64,000 bases of DNA from Pseudoclavibacter sp. Marseille-Q3772 (GTDB lineage Bacteria; Actinomycetota; Actinomycetes; Actinomycetales; Microbacteriaceae), in assembly GCF_916618895.1 (NCBI RefSeq), contig NZ_OU745391.1, positions 1,922,001 to 1,986,000 on the forward strand, written 5' to 3'. The notes under the pieces are model-generated. The model was not told the origin of the DNA, ran no database searches, and saw only the letters and a list, made by a program, of their open reading frames with translations. Positions 42,520 to 50,096 of the stretch are shown piece after piece. Each line of letters opens with the position of its first letter. Position 1 is the first letter of the stretch. A program made the translations under genes and the position numbers.

Positions 42520-43164
42520 TTACATCGGGCTGGAGACGACCGTAAAGTGTTGTTCGCCAGAGGGGTGCTCGATTTCATCGAGTACGGCGATAGCGAAATC
42601 CGCGGCACTGATCATGGAAGTACCATCGGGATTTACGAGAAGAATGTCATTGCCGCGTCGATAAGTGCCGGTTCGGTTTCCCCGTTCGAAGAGAGCTGGA
42701 GGGCTGATATAGGTCCAGTTCTGATTCGAGTGTTCGCGGCATGCTTCGAATTGTTCCAAGCTAGCGCTGGCAATGGGTACCCACTCTTGCGGAACGAATG
42801 CACGATCGTCGATTGCGCGTTGCGAGGGGTTGTTGGGGGAGCGGAGCGGGGCCGAACCACCTATGACGAACATGGGGGTACCCGTCGTCTTGGCCGCGTT
42901 CAGGGCAGATTCGGTGAGATCCACGATTTCCTGCTCTCGGCCCGGCGGCATACGCACGGTTAGCACTGCTGAGTCCGCCGTCGTCAAGAGGCGCTCGACC
43001 TTTGAAGTGTCCGCGACATCGATCTGCACCGGAGTGAGTCGTTCGTGATGCATGGTGTCTCGTCGTGTTCGTGCGCCTGCCGTGATGTGGTGACCGCGGC
43101 GAAGTCCTTCCTTGACGATCTCGCTACCAGCCATGCCGGTGGCGCCGAAGACTGTGATTCTCAA
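42520..43164 (-). CDS. NAD(P)-binding NmrA/SDR-atypical protein
   Basis: This 214-residue Rossmann protein starts at TTG 43164 with GAAAGGAAA upstream: 'RITVFGATGMAGSEIVKEGL' (GxxGxxG motif) and 'GHHITAGARTRRD', then 'MFVIGGSAPLRSP' and 'ISAADFAIAVLDEIEHP'. This resembles NAD(P)H-binding flavin-reductase-like proteins of the NmrA family. Its start overlaps the stop of the upstream EamA gene (TTGA), so they form one operon. The substrate is unknown. Confidence 0.82.
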   Translation of the reverse strand: MRITVFGATGMAGSEIVKEGLRRGHHITAGARTRRDTMHHERLTPVQIDVADTSKVERLLTTADSAVLTVRMPPGREQEIVDLTESALNAAKTTGTPMFVIGGSAPLRSPNNPSQRAIDDRAFVPQEWVPIASASLEQFEACREHSNQNWTYISPPALFERGNRTGTYRRGNDILLVNPDGTSMISAADFAIAVLDEIEHPSGEQHFTVVSSPM

Positions 43165-44060
43165 GTGGTTTCCTTTCGCTGGGTGGGTTTGGGGAGCTGT
43201 CCGGCAACGAGTGCTGTCAACGCTGTGGCGAATCCGGCCAGTTGGAGGAGGGTGAGAGATTCGCCTGCGATGAGTGCGCCGAGAAGTGCAGCAGTCAGCG
43301 GGGACAGCAGTCCGAGCAGCGCGGTGGGTGTGACGGAGAGGTGGCCGATGCCGGCGAACCAGATGGTGTAGGTGAGCAGGGCGCCGATCAGACCGAGCCA
43401 GGCGTAGCCGGCCCATGCGCTTGCATCGATGTCTTGGGGGATACCGTCGAAGGCGAGCGCGGGGATCGCGAGTAGGAGGCCTGCCGCGGTGAGTTGCCAA
43501 CCAGCCATGCCGATGGCGCTGAGATCGTGGGGGCGTCCCCATTTCTTGGTGAGGACGACACCGGTCCCCATGGATGCGGCACCTGCTAGTCCGGCAAGGA
43601 CGCCGATCGGATCGAGTGCTGCCTCTGGGCCGAGCACGACCATGCCCACGCCAGCCATGCCGGTGATGCCCCACCACAGGCGCCATCCTGAGAGTCGCTC
43701 GTGCAGGATGAGGACCGCGAGGAAGGCGATCACGATGGGCTGGACAGCGCTCAGTGTCGCGGCAACTCCTCCAGGTAATCGTTGGGCGGCGACGAACAGC
43801 AGGGGGAAGAACGCTGCCATGTTCAAGCCCCCGAGTGCGAGGCTCTTCCACCACCAGTGCCCACGCGGGAGCTGGCGCGACAGCACTAGTGCGATGAGCC
43901 CGGGCGGCAGGGTGCGCATGAACGCAGCAAAGACGGGGTGTCCGTCCGGCAGGAGGTGTGTGGTGACTATATAGGTCGTTCCCCACACCATCGGCGCCAC
44001 CGCGGTCAGGACAACCCACCCGGCCTGCCTCCCCTTGAGGATCTGTTCGCTTGCTGCCAT
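43161..44060 (-). CDS. EamA/DMT-family exporter
   Basis: This 299-residue protein with ten spans contains two EamA repeats: 'VLTAVAPMVWGTTYIVTTHL', 'LPGGVAATLSAVQPIVIAFL', and 'ALLTYTIWFAGIGHLSVTPT', 'LLGLLSPLTAALLGALIAGE'. These proteins export amino acids or related metabolites. ATG 44060 is favoured over upstream codons that overlap the divergent LysR gene. The LysR-type regulator on the other side probably controls it. Confidence 0.88.
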   Translation of the reverse strand: MAASEQILKGRQAGWVVLTAVAPMVWGTTYIVTTHLLPDGHPVFAAFMRTLPPGLIALVLSRQLPRGHWWWKSLALGGLNMAAFFPLLFVAAQRLPGGVAATLSAVQPIVIAFLAVLILHERLSGWRLWWGITGMAGVGMVVLGPEAALDPIGVLAGLAGAASMGTGVVLTKKWGRPHDLSAIGMAGWQLTAAGLLLAIPALAFDGIPQDIDASAWAGYAWLGLIGALLTYTIWFAGIGHLSVTPTALLGLLSPLTAALLGALIAGESLTLLQLAGFATALTALVAGQLPKPTQRKETT

Positions 44061-44139
44061 GACATCAAGCCTGTCGGCTGATCGGGGATGAGTCCAACAC
44101 ATGCTTGTCATGGCAGCCATGCGTGGGCATCATGGATGT

Positions 44140-45015
44140 GTGGAGTTGCAACAGATGCGGTACACGGTCGCCGTCGCAGAGGAGCGCAGTTTCACCAAGG
44201 CAGCTGAACGGTGCTTTGTGGTGCAGTCAGCGCTAAGTCATCAGATCAAGGCACTGGAACGGGAGCTTGGCGTGCAGCTGTTCGCGCGCACATCGCGTCG
44301 TGTCGAGCTCACCGCTGCGGGGGAGGCCTTCGTGGCCGGTGCCCGGGAAGCACTGCAGGCCACCGAACGTGCCATGGTGAATGCCGCTGCGGCCGAGGGT
44401 GAGGTGCGCGGCACCCTCACCATCGGCGTGATCCCGACCGTCACCGCGATCGACATTCCAGCCGTGCTCGCGGAGTTTCATGCCATACATCCCGCTGTGC
44501 GGGTGCGTCTTCGTGGCGGTGGCAGCGAGCAATTCGTCAACGACATTCGTGCAGGGCAACTCGACGTCGCCTTCTTGGGGCTCGCCGAGTGCACCCCACC
44601 CCAAGGGATCGCCTTCCGCGAACTCTCTCACGAGATGCTCGTGGCGGCGCTACCAACGAACCACCACCTGGCGCGCCGCAAGCGTCTCAAGCTCGAAGAG
44701 CTTGCCGATGAGACCTTCGTCGATTTCCCCAGCGGGTCTGCAGGGCGCGCCCAAGGCGACCTCGCCTTCGAGGCTGCGGGCTTGCAACGTGATGTCGCCT
44801 TTGAAGCCATGACCACCGACCTGATCATCGGTCTTATCCGCAACGAGCTTGCCGTCGGCCTGCTTTCCGTGCACGTCGTCCCAGACGACCCAGGAGTGGT
44901 CGCAGTCCAACTTGTCGATGGCCCACGGAGGGTCGAATACCTGGCCTGGAACGAGTTCAATCCCAGCCCCGCCATCAGAGCTTTCCTCAAGATGGTTACG
45001 GAAAGATGTGCGTGA
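44140..45015 (+). CDS. LysR-family transcriptional regulator
   Basis: This 291-residue protein starts at GTG 44140. The winged HTH is clear: 'MRYTVAVAEERSFTKAAERC', 'VVQSALSHQIKALERELGVQ', 'LFARTSRRVELTAAGE'. The effector-binding domain runs 'GTLTIGVIPTVTAIDIPAVL' and 'RAGQLDVAFLGL'. It is divergent from the EamA-NmrA operon with a short shared promoter region, the classical LysR arrangement. Confidence 0.92.
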   Translation: MELQQMRYTVAVAEERSFTKAAERCFVVQSALSHQIKALERELGVQLFARTSRRVELTAAGEAFVAGAREALQATERAMVNAAAAEGEVRGTLTIGVIPTVTAIDIPAVLAEFHAIHPAVRVRLRGGGSEQFVNDIRAGQLDVAFLGLAECTPPQGIAFRELSHEMLVAALPTNHHLARRKRLKLEELADETFVDFPSGSAGRAQGDLAFEAAGLQRDVAFEAMTTDLIIGLIRNELAVGLLSVHVVPDDPGVVAVQLVDGPRRVEYLAWNEFNPSPAIRAFLKMVTERCA

Positions 45016-45230
45016 TCGTCTGAACCATGAGGCACTGCCTCCAGCGATTATCGCTCCAACTTCAGATCCGATTCTCTACCCCCATTGAGGCTGCGCTTTC
45101 TATGGGGTGAGAATTCCGGAGAAGCTAGGGGCACGGGCTGTACTTCGGGATCATGCTGGTCCCCGCTCCAAGGTAGTGCCTTGACTGTTTGGCTATCGGG
45201 ACTGCTGCACGAACAGGTGACAGTGGTTAG

Positions 45231-46131
45231 TCACGCAGCCTGAATAGCTGGCGTGGTCATGATTGTCTCGAACTCGATCGGGGTCAACCGGCCGAGACGG
45301 TTTTGACGACGACGTCGGTGGTAGGTCCGCTCGATCCAGGTCACGATCGCGATCTGCAGGTCTTCACGGGTAGCCCATGAGCGGCGGTCGAGGACGCTCT
45401 TCTGTTAGCAGTGCGAAGAACGATTCCATGGCGGCGTTATCGCCGCAGGCGCCGACTCTGCCCATGGATCCGACCATGTCGTGACGGTTCAGGGCGTGCA
45501 CGAATTTCCGGCTCCTGAATTGAGATCCTCGATCGGTGTGAACTACGCATCCGGCGACGTCACCTCGTCGGGCGACGGCGCTGTTCAGGGCCGTGGCAGC
45601 CAGATGTGACTTCATCCGCGAGTCGATGGAGTACCCGACGATCCGGTTGGAGTAGACGTCCTTGAACGCGCACACGTAGAGCTTTCCTTCACTTGGCCAG
45701 TGCTCCGTGATGTCCCCGATCCAGAGCCGGGTCGGCCCGTCGGCGCTGAATTCGTGCCGGGTGCGGCCCTTCTCATCGGTGACGGCGCAGAGGTCGTCGT
45801 GGACCGGTGGTCCGGGCTTCTTGAATCCGCTCTTGCGCTTCCCGAACACTGACCACCAGCCGTTGCTGGAGCAGATCTTCCACGCGGTGCGTGGCGTCAT
45901 CAGCTCGCCGGCGTCGCGGGCCTTGTCAACGAGGAACCGGTAGCCGAACTCGGGGTCGTCTCGGTGGGCGTCGAACAGGGCGTTGGCGCGGTAGGCCTCG
46001 TCGAGTTCGGCGGTCGTGATCGGGTTCTCGAGCCAGCGGCAGTAGGGCTGACGGGCGATCTTGAGCACCCGGCACGTCACCGTCACGGGGATCCCATCGG
46101 CGGCAAGGTCGCGGACGAGCGGGTAGCTCAT
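45231..46131 (-). pseudogene. IS3 OrfB transposase, frameshifted near C-terminus
   Basis: From ATG 46131 the protein has 'CRVLKIARQPYCRWLENP', 'DEAYRANALFDAHRDDPEFG', the DDE core 'LWIGDITEHWPSEGKLYVCA', 'VVHTDRGSQFRSR' and 'GACGDNAAMESFFALL'. An extra A near 45405 then shifts the frame. The expected tail 'VLDRRSWATREDLQIAIVTW' and 'RLGRLTPIEFETIM' lies in the other frame, ending at TGA 45233-45231. Confidence 0.85.
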
Positions 46132-46421
46132 TTTCCCGGCAGATGAGCTTGGGAGAAGTAGGCCGTGGACCGCCGCAGGACCTCGACTTCTTGTTCAAGG
46201 GTCTTGATCCGCTTCTTCGCTTCCCGCAGCTCAGCCGACTGCACGGCGGTGGTCCCGGGGCGTTCACCGTCTTCGATGTCGGCCTTCTTCATCCACGAGT
46301 ACAGCGTCGTGACGTGGATCCCGAAGTCCTTGGCGATCTGGGAGAGCTCAACACCGGGCTCACGGTTCCTGGCGACGCGAACCACATCGTCGTGGAACTC
46401 CTTGGGGTACGGCTTCGCCAC
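46128..46421 (-). CDS. IS3 OrfA
   Basis: This 97-residue protein begins at GTG 46421 ('AKPYPKEFHDDVVRVARNRE'). It has an HTH ('LSQIAKDFGIHVTTLYSWMK') and a coiled coil ('ELREAKKRIKTLEQEVEVLR') and ends in ATGA overlap with OrfB. In this family OrfA and OrfB are joined by -1 frameshifting. Confidence 0.88.
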   Translation of the reverse strand: MAKPYPKEFHDDVVRVARNREPGVELSQIAKDFGIHVTTLYSWMKKADIEDGERPGTTAVQSAELREAKKRIKTLEQEVEVLRRSTAYFSQAHLPGK

Positions 46422-46592
46422 GGGGACATCCTTCCAGCCCAACCATCTGGTTAGGACCTGTCGGTGTCACCTATCCGTGCAGCAGTCCCCAGCCTCGTCC
46501 GGTCGAGACAGCTAAAGGAAGCTACGTCTCTATAAGTGTGGACACGCACGCCTCCGAATTGCCCTGTGGCTCGCGACCATCCGCGCCAGCGC

Positions 46593-46635
46593 GGGGCAAG
46601 TTTCGACAAGCCTTCCGCTAGGTCCACAACGGCTA
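46593..46635 (+). repeat. att-like direct repeat, right copy, plus tRNA-Ala identity block
   Basis: 46593-46627 is identical to 41047-41081, and 46619-46635 is identical to 20242-20258 at the tRNA-Ala 3' end. The composite is what an attR would look like: element end joined to chromosomal sequence downstream of the tRNA. Confidence 0.7.
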
Positions 46636-46675
46636 TTGCCCCACGCGTGGCGCTGCGTGGCTGGGTCGTGAGTTA

Positions 46676-47104
46676 TCAGCCGCGGACGGGGTTGACCCAG
46701 TGAAGTCCGGGGAAGCGGGCGAAGTCGGTGTCAAAGGAGCAGATGCTGGTGCCGTGTTCGATGGCAAGAGCCGCGAGGTGGGCGTCCGTGACGAGGTTCC
46801 CTTGTAGGTTACCGTCGGTGAGGAGTTGTCCGAGGATGTCACGGTGGCGGCTCCCAGGAACAGGCACCCAGGCCTGGTCGGCGTCAAGCCAGTCGGTGAT
46901 GTAGCTCCACGCGTCCGCCGGGGCGAGAGGGTTCTCGGACACGCGGGGGTGGGTGATGATGCGTTGAAAGGCCATCAACGATACCCACGGCAGTCCGACG
47001 CGCTCGACGCCGTTCATTGCCTCGTCCAGCCAGGTCCGGGCAGCGGCGTGAAAATGTGCCCGGTCATCGACGGCGTAAAGCAGAACGTTCGCGTCGACAA
47101 TCAC
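46676..47104 (-). CDS. vapC: VapC-type PIN-domain toxin
   Basis: This 142-residue PIN ribonuclease has 'MIVDANVLLYAVDD' (first Asp), 'LPWVSLMAFQRIITHPRV', 'VTDAHLAALAIEHG' (Asp pair) and 'ICSFDTDFARFPGLHWVNP', which together give the acidic Mg-binding site. Such toxins cleave tRNA or rRNA. It starts at GTG 47104, overlapping the antitoxin stop by four bases. The longer central loop is typical of actinobacterial VapCs. Confidence 0.9.
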   Translation of the reverse strand: MIVDANVLLYAVDDRAHFHAAARTWLDEAMNGVERVGLPWVSLMAFQRIITHPRVSENPLAPADAWSYITDWLDADQAWVPVPGSRHRDILGQLLTDGNLQGNLVTDAHLAALAIEHGTSICSFDTDFARFPGLHWVNPVRG

Positions 47105-47340
47105 TGGGCATCCTTAGCGTCGTACTGATCGAGCAACTCCAGGGTGTCGGCGATGTCGGAAACGTCGACCTTCAACCCGACACTTGCCGTCCGCTGCCGG
47201 AACCGCGCAGGTGCTTGCTTATGGTTCAAGCCCGCGCGGGCGAGTTCGTTGACGGCTTCACCCAGGCCGATGTGGCGCTCTCTGCGTAGGTGTTCCGCTG
47301 CCGCCGCAACCTCTGGGTCGAGTCGTATGGTCGTCCTCAT
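47101..47340 (-). CDS. vapB: VapB-type antitoxin
   Basis: This 79-residue protein has an N-terminal ribbon-helix-helix: 'MRTTIRLDPEVAAAAEHLRR', 'IGLGEAVNELARAGL'. The C-terminal toxin-binding tail is 'VGLKVDVSDIADTLELLDQ'. It is translated just before the toxin and should repress the operon through the dyads at 47353-47387. Confidence 0.88.
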   Translation of the reverse strand: MRTTIRLDPEVAAAAEHLRRERHIGLGEAVNELARAGLNHKQAPARFRQRTASVGLKVDVSDIADTLELLDQYDAKDAQ

Positions 47341-47352
47341 ATCGGCAGCATA

Positions 47353-47387
47353 ACATCAGAGATGTAAGCAAGCTGCATCAGTGATGC
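47353..47387. promoter_or_regulatory. VapBC operator candidate
   Basis: Two dyads lie 13 and 35 bases before the antitoxin start: ACATC-AGA-GATGT (47353-47365) and GCATCA-G-TGATGC (47375-47387). Their centres are 22 bp apart, two helical turns, and share ATC/GAT half-sites, as expected for cooperative ribbon-helix-helix binding. Confidence 0.65.
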
Positions 47388-47672
47388 CAAGAGGTCGGTT
47401 CTCATGCGAAACGCGCCCAAAGTCCTTTCCTCGCCACCAGTGACGAGGAAGCAAGAGGCGTGGGTTGATCGGCTCCACCACATTCGATCGCGGCATTTGC
47501 GCTTCGGGGGGATGAGGACCCCGTGTGGGCCCCGCTCGCGGAGGCTCGGCGTGTCGGCAGCAGGTCGTTGCTCCAGTCATTCTGCGGCCGTATTTCCAGG
47601 GCGTTGCCGTCGTGCGTCACCTTCAGCACTTATAGTGAATTGACGGCTAGCTTCCCAACGGAGAGAGATGTG
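47388..47672. other. Junction region between accessory DNA and backbone
   Basis: No gene was recognised. It contains copy 2 of the 28-29-bp repeat and the ribosome-site region (ACGGAGAGAG) of the next gene. The transition back to backbone DNA must lie here or at the att copy at 46619. Confidence 0.4.
47507..47535 (+). repeat. Copy 2 of the 28-29-bp repeat bracketing the accessory region
   Basis: GGGGGATGAGGACCCCGTGT followed by GGGCCCCGC, nearly identical to 20297-20325. The two copies lie 27.2 kb apart in the same orientation. Confidence 0.6.
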
Positions 47673-47678
47673 TTGAAC

Positions 47679-48485
47679 ATGGAGAACACCAACCCGGCAA
47701 ATAACCAGCTACCCAACGATGGCGCTCAGGGTCAACAGCCTGTGAACCCGGCTCAGCCGCCGGCAGGCCAGCTAAACCAGGCCCCGTCAGCTGGTGAACA
47801 CAACACCTACCCGCAGTGGGACTCTCCAAACTCGAACGGTCAACCCGCGCCCGGTCAGCCACAGGCACAGCCGGCCGAGGGGCAGGGCCAGCAGTGGAAC
47901 GGCCAGTCCGCAAACCCCGCCGGCGGGTACAACCAGAACCAGCAGGGTCAGGGCGGGAACAACCAGAACCAGTACGGCCAAGGCAGTAACAACGGCAATA
48001 GCGGCTTTGCAGGCCTGCTGCGCGAAACCGCCTTTACCCCGGGCAACCTGCAGCAGCAGATCTCGAATATGAACCTGCTGCAGCAGCTCACGCTCGGAGG
48101 CCTGGGCGGTGCCCTGCTGCTCCTGATCGGCTCGTTTGGCACTTGGGCGACGGCTACGAGCGCCGGATTTGGTTACAGCTTCTCCGTCAACGTTTCGGGG
48201 CTGCAGGGCGATGGTGTATTCACCCTGTTGCTCTCGCTGATCTACGCGGCCGCGCTCGCGATTCCCATGTTCGTGCGGATGGAACCGAAAGCTCGCGGGT
48301 ACTTCCCGTTCGCAGCAATCTGCTCCGCAGGACTTGCAGCACTGACGGTCCTCATCGCATTCCTTCGGGCCCTGACCACAACCGGCGTTGGTCCAGGCTG
48401 GGGTCTCATCCTCGCCGTCATCGGTGCTGCGGCAATGCTTACCTGCGCAATCCTCGCATTCATGAAGGCACCGAAGATCAAGTAG
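47679..48485 (+). CDS. Four-span membrane protein with Gln/Asn/Pro-rich N-terminus
   Basis: The first 105 of 268 residues are low-complexity ('NQNQQGQGGNNQNQYGQGSN' and similar), then 'LLRETAFTPGNLQQQISNMN' leads to four spans ('LGGLGGALLLLIGSFGTWAT', 'VFTLLLSLIYAAALAIPMFV', 'YFPFAAICSAGLAALTVLIA', 'LILAVIGAAAMLTCAILAFM'). ATG 47679 is listed; TTG 47673 is better spaced from GGAGAG. It resembles small actinobacterial envelope proteins with no known enzyme activity. Confidence 0.75.
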   Translation: MENTNPANNQLPNDGAQGQQPVNPAQPPAGQLNQAPSAGEHNTYPQWDSPNSNGQPAPGQPQAQPAEGQGQQWNGQSANPAGGYNQNQQGQGGNNQNQYGQGSNNGNSGFAGLLRETAFTPGNLQQQISNMNLLQQLTLGGLGGALLLLIGSFGTWATATSAGFGYSFSVNVSGLQGDGVFTLLLSLIYAAALAIPMFVRMEPKARGYFPFAAICSAGLAALTVLIAFLRALTTTGVGPGWGLILAVIGAAAMLTCAILAFMKAPKIK

Positions 48486-48505
48486 TCGCTCGGCGCGAAC
48501 GAACT

Positions 48506-48541
48506 AAGGGGTGGGACCCGAACGGATCCCACCCCTTTTGT
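48506..48541. terminator. Terminator between membrane gene and thrC
   Basis: AAGGGGTGGGA (48506-48516) pairs with TCCCACCCCTT (48527-48537) and is followed by TTGTG. It is placed to serve both convergent genes. Confidence 0.85.
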
Positions 48542-48554
48542 GTTTCAGGCTGCG

Positions 48555-49976
48555 TTACGCGCGCACGGCGTGCTGTTCGATATAGGCACGCAGTTCACCC
48601 GCATCCGCAGCCATATCCACGGTGCGCTGCGGGCGCGCCAGCAAATCGGCCAATTCGGCGGAAACCTCCGCCTCGAAGCCGAGCGCCTCACGAACCGTTT
48701 CGGCAAACTTCTGCGGCTTTGCCGTCTCCAACACCAGCATCGGAACGCCCGGCTCCTGCCAGCCGCGGGCAACGGTCACACCATCGGCAGTATGCGGGTC
48801 AATAACGATCCCCGATTTCTCGTAGGTGGCGCGAATGGAGGCAAGACGGTCCTCGTGCGTAGACCTGCCGCTAACGAAACCAAACTCGCTGGTGAAGCGC
48901 TTGCGGAACTCACTCAAATCAAGCGACCCCGTCGCATCCAGCTCAGCCCACGCGCGCCGCAGCGCCTCGGGGTCGCTGCCGAGCAAAAGATAAACAAAGC
49001 GCTCAAGGTTTGACGCCTTTGAAATATCCATGGATGGGGATGAGGTCGCGAGCGTGTTCTCGCGAGAACGCGGTGTATACACGCCCGTGCGGAAGAACTC
49101 ATCGAGCACATTGTTCTCGTTCGTTGCGAGTACCAGCAGGAACACCGGCAGCCCCATCTGTTTCGCGAGCAAACCCGAGAAAATATTGCCGAAATTACCG
49201 GACGGAACCGAGAACGACACCTTCACGCGGCCACGATCCGACTCAGCAACCGCATCCGTCGCTCGAAGCCACGTCCATACGTAATACACCGACTGAGCGA
49301 TAACGCGGCCGAGGTTAATAGAGTTCACGGTCCCGAGGGAATTCGCCGCCTTGAAGTCGAGGTCACCATTGAGCTCTTTCACCAGCTGCTGGCAGTCATC
49401 AAACACACCGTCAACCGCAATGTTGTGAATGTTCTCATCCGGGAGCGAATACATCTGCGCACGCTGGAACTCGCTCATCCGACCCTGCGGGGAAAGCATG
49501 AACACTGCGATCCCGGGCTTCGAACGAAACGCGTACTCGGCGGCCGAACCGGTGTCACCAGAGGTCGCCCCGAGGATATTCAGCGTTCGCCCGCGCTTGG
49601 CAAGCACATACGGAATCGCCTCGCCGAGGAACTGCATCGCCATATCCTTGAACGCCAGCGTGGGCCCCTCGGAAAGCCCGACCAGCGCCGTGCGCTCATC
49701 AATCGGGGTCAGCGGCACCTCAGCTGCGAACTGGTCGCCATAGGCGCGTGCACACAGATCGCGCAGCTCATCCGGATCGATATCGTCCCAGAACAGGCCG
49801 ATCACTGCGGCGGCTAGCTCGGCATACCCGAGCTCACGCCATGCTTCCAATTGCGCCGGTCCAATCTGCGGGATTTCCTGGGGCACCACCAGGCCACCGT
49901 CGGGTGCGAGACCTTCGAGAAGGATGTCGCTGAACGATGCGGGTGCCATTCCACCGCGCGTGGACACATACTGCAT
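48555..49976 (-). CDS. thrC: Threonine synthase
   Basis: This 473-residue PLP enzyme converts O-phosphohomoserine to threonine. It has the N-terminal 'MQYVSTRGGMAPASFSDILL', PLP lysine in 'PTLAFKDMAMQFL', 'LGATSGDTGSAAEYAF', 'SVPSGNFGNIFSGLLAKQMG' and 'VYTPRSRENTLATSSPSMDI'. It is the longer, fungal/E. coli-type threonine synthase. ATG 49976 is chosen because the homology starts there; an upstream in-frame extension is unlikely. Confidence 0.95.
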   Translation of the reverse strand: MQYVSTRGGMAPASFSDILLEGLAPDGGLVVPQEIPQIGPAQLEAWRELGYAELAAAVIGLFWDDIDPDELRDLCARAYGDQFAAEVPLTPIDERTALVGLSEGPTLAFKDMAMQFLGEAIPYVLAKRGRTLNILGATSGDTGSAAEYAFRSKPGIAVFMLSPQGRMSEFQRAQMYSLPDENIHNIAVDGVFDDCQQLVKELNGDLDFKAANSLGTVNSINLGRVIAQSVYYVWTWLRATDAVAESDRGRVKVSFSVPSGNFGNIFSGLLAKQMGLPVFLLVLATNENNVLDEFFRTGVYTPRSRENTLATSSPSMDISKASNLERFVYLLLGSDPEALRRAWAELDATGSLDLSEFRKRFTSEFGFVSGRSTHEDRLASIRATYEKSGIVIDPHTADGVTVARGWQEPGVPMLVLETAKPQKFAETVREALGFEAEVSAELADLLARPQRTVDMAADAGELRAYIEQHAVRA

Positions 49977-50096
49977 AGTTGACCTCGTGGTAGCTGATCT
50001 GGTTTGTCTATTCTGCCAGCGGCTACAGTGAGCCAGGTAACCAAACGTCAAGTTCTGCACGCCTGAGCACCCCCAAGTACGCCCAGAAAGCACCGA

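Larger units (their letters stand above)
45198..46489 (-). mobile_element. IS3-family element B
   Basis: Strong terminal inverted repeats are visible: GGGACTGCTGCACG..AGGTGACA at 45198-45222 and its inverse at 46465-46489, with two mismatches in 25 bases. OrfA and OrfB overlap by four bases on the minus strand. No target duplication is evident. Confidence 0.88.

Noticed and set aside
45231..46131. Programmed frameshift in OrfB of IS3 element B
   Set aside because: The break is near the C-terminus, not in the OrfA-OrfB overlap where IS3 elements shift, so it is more likely a mutation.
41047..46627. The 35-bp direct repeats as ends of a composite transposon
   Set aside because: They are direct, do not match the IS3 ends at 41170 or 46489, and one end carries tRNA-derived bases, which fits site-specific recombination better.
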